Assembly: GCF_029892095.1 (NCBI RefSeq)
Contig: NZ_JARZAE010000004.1
Span: 2,790,001-2,854,000 of the forward strand
Direction of reading: 5' to 3'
Length of the DNA: 64,000 nt
From: Kitasatospora sp. MAP12-44
GTDB lineage: Bacteria > Actinomycetota > Actinomycetes > Streptomycetales > Streptomycetaceae
The number at the start of each line of letters is the position of its first letter. The first letter of the stretch is position 1. Below the pieces are notes generated by a model. That model had not been told where the DNA came from, did not search any database, and saw nothing but the letters and a program-made list of their open reading frames with translations. The position numbers and the translations under genes are program-made. Positions 58,664 to 64,000 of this stretch are shown here, one piece after another.

Positions 58664-60535
58664 CTACTTCTTGGCGTCCTTGGGGCTGTCCGCGTCCGTC
58701 GACAGCGCGGCGATGAAGGCCTCCTGCGGGACCTCCACGCGGCCGACCATCTTCATCCGCTTCTTGCCCTCCTTCTGCTTCTCCAGCAGCTTCCGCTTCC
58801 GGGAGATGTCACCGCCGTAGCACTTGGCGAGGACGTCCTTGCGGATCGCGCGGACCGTCTCACGGGCGATCACCCGCGAGCCGATGGCGGCCTGGATCGG
58901 CACCTCGAACTGCTGGCGCGGGATCAGCTTCTGCAGCTTGCCGGCCATCATGACGCCGTAGTTGTAGGCCTTGTCCTTGTGCACGATGGCGGAGAAGGCG
59001 TCCACCGCGTCACCGTGCAGCAGGATGTCGACCTTGACCAGGTCGGCGGTCTGCTCGCCGATCGGCTCGTAGTCGAAGGAGCCGTAGCCGCGGGTCTTGG
59101 ACTTCAGGATGTCGAAGAAGTCGAAGACGATCTCGGCCAACGGGAGGGTGTAGCGCAGCTCCACCCGCTCCTCGGAGAGGTAGTCCATGCCCTGCATGTT
59201 GCCGCGGCGGCCCTGGCAGAGCTCCATGACGGCGCCGACGAACTCGTTGGGCACCAGGATGGAACCGCGGACCACCGGCTCGTGGACCTCGGAGATCTTG
59301 CCGGTGGGGAACTCGCTCGGGTTGGTGACGGTGTGCTCGCTGCCGTCCTCCATCACCACCCGGTAGACCACGTTGGGGGCGGTGGAGATCAGGTCGAGGT
59401 TGAACTCGCGCTCCAGCCGCTCCCGGACGATCTCCAGGTGCAGCAGCCCGAGGAATCCGCAGCGGTAGCCGAAGCCCAGCGCGACCGAGGTCTCCGGCTC
59501 GAACACCAGGGCGGCGTCGTTGAGCTGGAGCTTGTCGAGGGCGTCGCGCAGCAGCGGGTAGTCGCTGCCGTCCAGCGGGTAGAGGCCGGAGAAGACCATC
59601 GGACGCGGGTCCTTGTAGCCGCCCAGCGCCTCGGTCGCACCCTTGTGCATCGAGGTGATGGTGTCACCGACCTTGGACTGCCGGACGTCCTTCACACCGG
59701 TGATGATGTAGCCCACCTCGCCGACGCCAAGGCCGTCGGAGACCCGCGGCTCGGGCGAGATGACACCGATCTCCAGCAACTCGTGCGTCGCGCCGGTGGA
59801 CATCATCTGGATGCGCTCGCGCTTGGTGAGCTCACCGTCGACCACCCGGACGTAGGTCACCACGCCGCGGTAGGTGTCGTAGACCGAGTCGAAGATCATC
59901 GCGCGGGCCGGGGCGTCCTTGACGCCGACCGGGGCCGGGACCTTGGCGACCACGTGGTCCAGCAGGTCCTCGACGCCCAGGCCGCTCTTGGCGCTGACCT
60001 TCAGGACGTCCTCCGGGTCGCAGCCGATGATGTGCGCGATCTCGGCGGCGTACTTCTCCGGCTGGGCGGCCGGCAGGTCGATCTTGTTGAGGACCGGGAT
60101 GATCGTGAGGTTGTTCTCCAGCGCCAGGTACAGGTTGGCGAGGGTCTGCGCCTCGATGCCCTGCGCGGCGTCCACCACCAGGATGGTGCCCTCACAGGCG
60201 GCCAGCGAACGGGACACCTCGTAGGTGAAGTCGACGTGGCCGGGCGTGTCGATCATGTTGAGGATGTGGGTCGTGCCCACGTTGTCGCCGGTCTTCGGCG
60301 CCCACGGGAGGCGGACCGCCTGCGACTTGATGGTGATTCCGCGCTCGCGCTCGATGTCCATCCGGTCGAGGTACTGGGCACGCATCTGCCGCGGGTCGAC
60401 GACGCCGGTGATCTGCAGCATGCGGTCGGCGAGGGTGGACTTGCCGTGGTCGATGTGGGCGATGATGCAGAAGTTGCGGATCAGCGCCGGGTCGGTACGG
60501 CTGGGCTGTGGCACGTTCGTAGGGGTCGCGGGCAC
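58664..60535 (-). CDS. lepA: Elongation factor 4 / translation factor LepA
   Basis: The 623-residue GTPase, similar to EF-G, acts on the ribosome under stress or during initiation and biogenesis. G1 motif [15 protein letters not shown]2 [10 protein letters not shown]3 DTPGHVDF, G4 NKIDLP and the LepA C-terminal domain ([24 protein letters not shown]) are intact. GTG 60535 ([15 protein letters not shown]) matches the usual streptomycete N-terminus; the open frame extends further but without coding signs. Confidence 0.96.
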   Translation of the reverse strand: MPATPTNVPQPSRTDPALIRNFCIIAHIDHGKSTLADRMLQITGVVDPRQMRAQYLDRMDIERERGITIKSQAVRLPWAPKTGDNVGTTHILNMIDTPGHVDFTYEVSRSLAACEGTILVVDAAQGIEAQTLANLYLALENNLTIIPVLNKIDLPAAQPEKYAAEIAHIIGCDPEDVLKVSAKSGLGVEDLLDHVVAKVPAPVGVKDAPARAMIFDSVYDTYRGVVTYVRVVDGELTKRERIQMMSTGATHELLEIGVISPEPRVSDGLGVGEVGYIITGVKDVRQSKVGDTITSMHKGATEALGGYKDPRPMVFSGLYPLDGSDYPLLRDALDKLQLNDAALVFEPETSVALGFGYRCGFLGLLHLEIVRERLEREFNLDLISTAPNVVYRVVMEDGSEHTVTNPSEFPTGKISEVHEPVVRGSILVPNEFVGAVMELCQGRRGNMQGMDYLSEERVELRYTLPLAEIVFDFFDILKSKTRGYGSFDYEPIGEQTADLVKVDILLHGDAVDAFSAIVHKDKAYNYGVMMAGKLQKLIPRQQFEVPIQAAIGSRVIARETVRAIRKDVLAKCYGGDISRKRKLLEKQKEGKKRMKMVGRVEVPQEAFIAALSTDADSPKDAKK

Positions 60536-60721
60536 CTTGGTCCGATTCTCCGTTGCTCCGGGGGCCGGGTGCTCGCCCCGTCTTTCAACAGAAGGAGCCG
60601 CTTCCCGGGGACCGGACGGTCTCGTCCGATCGACATGGCTACCACCATCCTCCCACGAGCCCGCTCCGCCACCGCGTCCAGCTCTTCCCCGCCGGGCGGC
60701 GGCGCCCGTACGCTGCCGGGC

Positions 60722-61027
60722 ATGATCTTGGAAAGCGCAACGCTGAATGTGCTGCCCGGCCGCGAGGACGAGTTCCTCGCCGCCTTCGCGCAGGCCAAGC
60801 CGCTGATCGCGGGCCGGCCCGGGTTCCGCGGACTGGAGCTGCGGCGCTGCCTGGACGAGGGGCTCGGCTCGCGCTTCCTGCTCCAGGTGCGGTGGGAGCA
60901 GCTGAGCGACCACACCGAGGGCTTCCGCCGCTCGGCGGAGTACGAGCGGTGGCGCGAGCTGCTGCACCACTTCTACGCGCCGTTCCCCTCGGTCGAGCAC
61001 TACGGGGAGCCGGTCCACCGCGCCTGA
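60722..61027 (+). CDS. Antibiotic biosynthesis monooxygenase (ABM) domain protein
   Basis: The 101-residue protein matches the small ABM fold: [35 protein letters not shown], seen here in its core VLPGREDEF, then [20 protein letters not shown] and [12 protein letters not shown]. Such dimeric proteins are cofactor-free oxygenases, heme-binding or quorum-related enzymes. Start ATG 60722. It stands alone between lepA and rpsT, so the substrate cannot be inferred. Confidence 0.82.
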   Translation: MILESATLNVLPGREDEFLAAFAQAKPLIAGRPGFRGLELRRCLDEGLGSRFLLQVRWEQLSDHTEGFRRSAEYERWRELLHHFYAPFPSVEHYGEPVHRA

Positions 61028-61032
61028 CCGGT

Positions 61033-61062
61033 TTGGGGTGGGTGGGACGCCCCTGGTACCGT
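61033..61062 (+). promoter_or_regulatory. Putative rpsT promoter
   Basis: TTGGGG (61033-61038) and TACCGT (61057-61062) with an 18-base spacer, about 90 bases before the rpsT start. Confidence 0.5.
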
Positions 61063-61158
61063 AGGTCGCTGCACCTCACCTCGGCATGCCCTCTCAGCCT
61101 GACCGGGGTGGCGGGTGCATCCGAGTTCAGACCGAATAGACAAGACTGAGGCTCCTTC

Positions 61159-61422
61159 GTGGCGAACATCAAGTCCCAGATCAAGCGCAACAAGACCAAC
61201 GAGAAGGCGCGCCTGCGCAACAAGGCCGTCAAGTCCTCGCTGAAGACCGCTGTGCGCAAGGCCCGTGAGGCCGCTGCCGCCGGTGACGTCGAGAAGGCCA
61301 CCGTGCTGGCCCGCGCGGCCTCCAAGGCCCTCGACAAGGCCGTCAGCAAGGGTGTCATCCACAAGAACCAGGCCGCCAACAAGAAGTCGGCGATCACCAA
61401 GCGCGTCACCGTTTCGGCCTGA
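61159..61422 (+). CDS. rpsT: 30S ribosomal protein S20
   Basis: The 87-residue basic helical protein binds 16S rRNA early in 30S assembly. [21 protein letters not shown] and the C-terminal [15 protein letters not shown] are standard. Start GTG 61159. Encoded on its own with its own promoter and terminator, divergent from lepA as in other actinobacteria. Confidence 0.97.
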   Translation: MANIKSQIKRNKTNEKARLRNKAVKSSLKTAVRKAREAAAAGDVEKATVLARAASKALDKAVSKGVIHKNQAANKKSAITKRVTVSA

Positions 61423-61547
61423 TTTCAGCTTTAAGCCTTACCCCCCTCGGGTGATACCGGCCCTCTACCCGGAGCCCTGAGGCGCACGACAGCGTACCGC
61501 ACGCGGCCTGCGTTCGCCACGCGGGTGCGGTGCACACAGCAGAGCGG

Positions 61548-61591
61548 CAGGCGCCGCGGCCCTTCCCTTCGGGGGACGGCTGCGGCGCCTG
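61548..61591 (+). terminator. rpsT terminator
   Basis: Ten-base arms CAGGCGCCGC and GCGGCGCCTG (61548-61557 and 61582-61591) around a 24-base loop that can pair further inside. It lies 126 bases past the rpsT stop. Confidence 0.6.
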
Positions 61592-61685
61592 TCGGCGTTT
61601 GCGGCTTGCGGCTATCCTCTGAGCCGCGCTCAGTTCTGCCTCGTCGTTCTGCCTCGTCACGCTCCGCTGCGCCCTGGGGACGCCC

Positions 61686-62435
61686 ATGTCGACACCACAG
61701 CAGACCACCCGCGGCTACGCCGTGCCGCCGGCGCCGGGGGCTTTCCCTGGGCCGGGGGCTTTTACTGGGCCAGGGCCTTCGGGTGAGCCGAGTCGCAGCA
61801 GGCGGGTCCTGCGGCGGGCGGTGTGGGGCTTCACGGGCGCGCTGCTCGCCTCGGCGGTCTGGACGGCCGTGGTGTGGTCGGTGCCGTCGATGGTCGTGAC
61901 AGCCTCCTCCCCGCTGCCGGTGGGCGGCTACCGGACCCCCGACGACCTGTGCGCCGCGGTGCGGTTCGTCAGCTTCGACCGGCTCTACCCGGTCGCCTCC
62001 GGGGCGCCGTACCACTACACGACCCGCACCCCGGCGCTCGACGACATGTACTGCAGCCAGTACCTCAAGCGGGTGGCCGACGACAGCGGCTACATCACCC
62101 TCTCCATGGAGGTGCAGCTGCATCGGGCGGTGAGCGCGGCGCCCGAGTTCGACGCCCAGCGCGGCGGCTTCGAGCAGCGCGACTTCGAGGTCGGCGATGT
62201 CCCGGGCCTGGGGGATCGGGCCTTCGTGGCCTTCCTCGACGACCACAGCGGGTCGGACCCGACCCGGCACTACCTGACCCAGAGCCTGTTTGTCCGGGAC
62301 GGGGCGCTGACCTGCTATCTGACCTGGTCGGGCTCCTACCAGGCGGGGAAGGAGAGCGCACCGGACCGCGAGAGCGTCCGGGAGGCGCTGGTGATGGACA
62401 CCCGGGACGCGCTGCGGGCCATCGGCGGGCGCTGA
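61686..62435 (+). CDS. Membrane-anchored or secreted hypothetical protein
   Basis: The 249-residue protein has a Pro/Gly-rich cytoplasmic arm, one membrane helix (about 46-67) and an outside domain with cysteines in PDDLCAAV, MYCSQY and LTCYLTW. The arm includes a duplicated DNA unit (about 61734-61771) encoding PGAFPGP and PGAFTGP. Start ATG 61686; TATCCT at about 61613 may be a -10. No family recognised; a DUF3558-like lipoprotein fold is possible but there is no lipobox. Confidence 0.7.
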   Translation: MSTPQQTTRGYAVPPAPGAFPGPGAFTGPGPSGEPSRSRRVLRRAVWGFTGALLASAVWTAVVWSVPSMVVTASSPLPVGGYRTPDDLCAAVRFVSFDRLYPVASGAPYHYTTRTPALDDMYCSQYLKRVADDSGYITLSMEVQLHRAVSAAPEFDAQRGGFEQRDFEVGDVPGLGDRAFVAFLDDHSGSDPTRHYLTQSLFVRDGALTCYLTWSGSYQAGKESAPDRESVREALVMDTRDALRAIGGR

Positions 62436-62485
62436 ACGCGCCGCGGGCGGCCGGACGGGCTCAGACCGGTCGGGTCCGGTCGGTC

Positions 62486-63481
62486 TCAGTACTGGCGGGC
62501 GCCCGCACGGGCGGCGCGGGCCACGGTGACGACGGCGCGCTCCAGGGCGAAGGCCGGGTCGTCGGAGCCGCCCTTGACCGCGGCGTCCGCCTCGGCGATC
62601 GCGATCAGCGCGGTGGCGACGCCATCGCCGGTCCAGCCGCGCATCTGCTGGCGGACCCGGTCCACCTTCCAGGGCGGCATGCCCAGCTCGCGGGCGAGGT
62701 CGGCCGGGCGCATCGAGCGGTCGGCGGAGGCCAGCCGGCCGATGCCGCGGACCCCGGCGGCCAGGGCGTAGGTGATGCCGGTCGGCGGCTGGCCCACGGC
62801 CAGCGCCCAGCGCAGCCGTTCCAGGGCCTCGGCGGCCCGGCCGGTCACCGCGAAGTCGGCCACCTCGAAGCCGGTGGCCTCGGCACGACCGCTGTAGTAA
62901 CGGGCGACCACGCGCTCGTCGATCGTCCCCTCGACGTCGGAGGTGAGCTGGCTGCAGGCCGCCGCCAGCTCGCGCAGGTCACTGCCGAGCGCGTCCAGCA
63001 GGGCCTGGCAGGCCTCGGGGCTGGCGGAGCGGCCGAGCGTCTTGAACTCGCCGCGGACGAAGGCGATCCGCTCGCCGGCCTTGGTCAGCTTGGGGCAGAC
63101 GACCTCGCGGCCGCCCGCCTTGCGGCCGGCGTCCAGCAAACCCTTGCCCTTGACGCCTCCCGCGTGCACCAAGATCATGATCACTTCCTCGATCGGGGAG
63201 TCGAGGTAGGCCTTGACCTCTTTGACCGAGTCGGCACCGAGGTCCTGGGCGGCACGGATCACGATGACCTTGCGCTCGGCGAAGAGCGACGGGGTGGTGA
63301 GCTGGGCGAGGCTGCCGGGCTGGAGGCCGCCGGGGGCGATGTCGCGGACGTCGGTGTCGGGATCCGCCGCTCTCGCCGCAGCCACCACCTGGGCGACCGC
63401 GCGGTCGAGCAGCAGCTCCTCCTGGCCGACCGCGAGGGTCAGCGGGGCGAGCAGGTCGTCGGGTGCACTCTTCCTGGCCAT
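62486..63481 (-). CDS. holA: DNA polymerase III delta subunit
   Basis: HolA opens the sliding clamp within the clamp loader. The 331-residue protein shows PLTLAVGQEELLLDRAV (remnant AAA+ domain 1), TTPSLFAERKVIVIRAAQ, ELAAACSQL and YALAAGVRGIGRLAS in the C-terminal collar region. As is typical for delta, Walker A is lacking. Start ATG 63481. Encoded near rpsT, the usual arrangement. Confidence 0.93.
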   Translation of the reverse strand: MARKSAPDDLLAPLTLAVGQEELLLDRAVAQVVAAARAADPDTDVRDIAPGGLQPGSLAQLTTPSLFAERKVIVIRAAQDLGADSVKEVKAYLDSPIEEVIMILVHAGGVKGKGLLDAGRKAGGREVVCPKLTKAGERIAFVRGEFKTLGRSASPEACQALLDALGSDLRELAAACSQLTSDVEGTIDERVVARYYSGRAEATGFEVADFAVTGRAAEALERLRWALAVGQPPTGITYALAAGVRGIGRLASADRSMRPADLARELGMPPWKVDRVRQQMRGWTGDGVATALIAIAEADAAVKGGSDDPAFALERAVVTVARAARAGARQY

Positions 63482-63562
63482 CGCCTACCAGCATCCCACG
63501 GGGGGCCGACAGCTCCGGGCCGCGCGGGCGGGCGGGACGACCGCAGCAGCCACAATGGACGG

Positions 63563-63853
63563 GTGACCGACCATGACATCGATGACCGGCCCGTGACCAC
63601 CGGGCGCCAGCTGCTCGTCCTCGCCGACCGCGACTCCGCCGAGGAGGTCGCCGGGGAGCTCACCGCGCGGCGGCCGGAGTTGGGCCCGTTGGAGCTCGTA
63701 CGCGACGCGCTGGCAGGCGAGGACGACGCCGAGGACGCCCAGTGGCTGGTGGTCCTGGAGGCCCCGGCCGTGACCGGGGTCTGGGACCACGAGCTGCTGG
63801 CAGTGGTCGACGCGGTGTTGGCCGAGCACGACGGATGGCGCGAGGACGGCTGA
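63563..63853 (+). CDS. Small acidic protein of unknown function
   Basis: Ninety-six residues, strongly acidic (RDALAGEDDAEDAQWLVVLEAPA, core shown in part). GTG 63563 lacks a normal ribosome site; CACAAT six to seven bases upstream could be a -10, suggesting a leaderless start. Divergent from holA. Composition and third-position bias support coding; no known motif. Confidence 0.65.
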   Translation: MTDHDIDDRPVTTGRQLLVLADRDSAEEVAGELTARRPELGPLELVRDALAGEDDAEDAQWLVVLEAPAVTGVWDHELLAVVDAVLAEHDGWREDG

Positions 63854-64000
63854 GCCCGCCCAGGGCGACCAGGGCAGGATCCAGCCCGCCGGGGTTGCCG
63901 ATGTCGGGTGTACCGGTATCCGGGTTGCCGGTGTCGGGACTGCCGGCGTCGGAGGTGTCCGGGGTGTCGGGGTGGGGGTGCACGAGTGCCCGTAGGCCTG
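63660..64000 (-). CDS. Uncertain partial frame at right edge with PDTG-type repeats
   Basis: A minus-strand frame open to the window edge encodes a Pro/Asp/Thr-rich stretch (HPDTPDTSDAGSPDTGNPDT) and has G/C third-position bias to about 63860, then runs antisense to the acidic protein gene. It could be the C-terminal end of a gene cut by the window edge, whose true stop lies further in, or chance. No family can be assigned. Confidence 0.25.
   Translation of the reverse strand, partial: GLRALVHPHPDTPDTSDAGSPDTGNPDTGTPDIGNPGGLDPALVALGGLSRPRAIRRARPTPRRPLPAARGPRPRSRPGPPGPPATGRPRRRPRLPARRVRAPTGPTPAAAR

Overview
The window is high-GC actinobacterial DNA and looks like the core chromosome of a streptomycete (Streptomyces, Kitasatospora or a close relative). 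Evidence: strong G/C preference at third codon positions, many GTG starts and one TTG start, only two TTA codons seen (both in accessory-type genes, as expected where the bldA tRNA reads TTA), an HrdA-like second RpoD-type sigma factor beside dnaG and dgt, the block hrcA-dnaJ-rsmE-phoH-ybeY-CNNM-era, and the run holA-rpsT-lepA. Species cannot be assigned from the sequence alone.

Layout. 1-5000: SEDS-family (FtsW/RodA-like) gene, an LCP cell-wall ligase gene carrying a TTA codon, a small basic protein, and a fluoride-resistance operon (crcB-DUF190-crcB). 5080-7500: a CAT-anticodon tRNA, two tandem lipoprotein serine proteases and two tandem tRNA-Asn genes. 7700-12430: a YtxH-like protein, xylulokinase-like kinase, glutamate decarboxylase, a perfect 45-base palindrome, and an ECF sigma factor with a membrane partner. 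12431-16866 (minus): dgt-dnaG-hrdA, the replication/sigma cluster. 16923-18887: a self-contained regulator-MFS exporter unit behind a striking nested palindromic operator. 18900-22630: PAC2 protein, GNAT acetyltransferase, AbiEi/DUF559-type protein and two poorly coding stretches. 22698-30005 (minus): ppdK, dusB, and a two-component system with a DUF4097 protein. 30140-35808: NADAR protein, glyS, zur (with a Zur-box promoter but no znu transporter genes), uppS-recO, a TerB-like protein. 36012-37980: leuA behind a Leu-rich leader peptide. 38130-40600: emfourin-like inhibitor, DUF1906 secreted protein, era and a small membrane protein. 40645-48740 (minus): cytidine-deaminase-like protein, CNNM, ybeY, phoH, rnz, HIT protein, rsmE, dnaJ, hrcA with a CIRCE operator. 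48984-54590: htpX-pspAB, DUF3097, hemW, acyl-CoA ligase. 54870-58600: heterodimeric ABC exporter. 58664-64000: lepA, a small monooxygenase, rpsT, a membrane-anchored protein, holA and a small acidic protein; the right edge cuts a repetitive, uncertain frame.

Much of the window is housekeeping: translation and ribosome maturation (glyS, three tRNAs, rpsT, lepA, era, ybeY, rsmE, dusB), replication (dnaG, holA, dgt), protein quality control (hrcA-dnaJ, htpX) and envelope synthesis (SEDS, LCP, uppS). The more unusual signals are regulatory: the nested operator before a probably leaderless regulator gene, the zur promoter whose -35 and -10 are each covered by a Zur-like box although the usual neighbouring zinc-uptake genes are absent, the leuA leader peptide, the CIRCE site, and two TTA codons. 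I did not find a clearly new multi-gene system; the strongest candidates for follow-up are these regulatory regions and a cytidine-deaminase-fold protein that has lost every cysteine and histidine.
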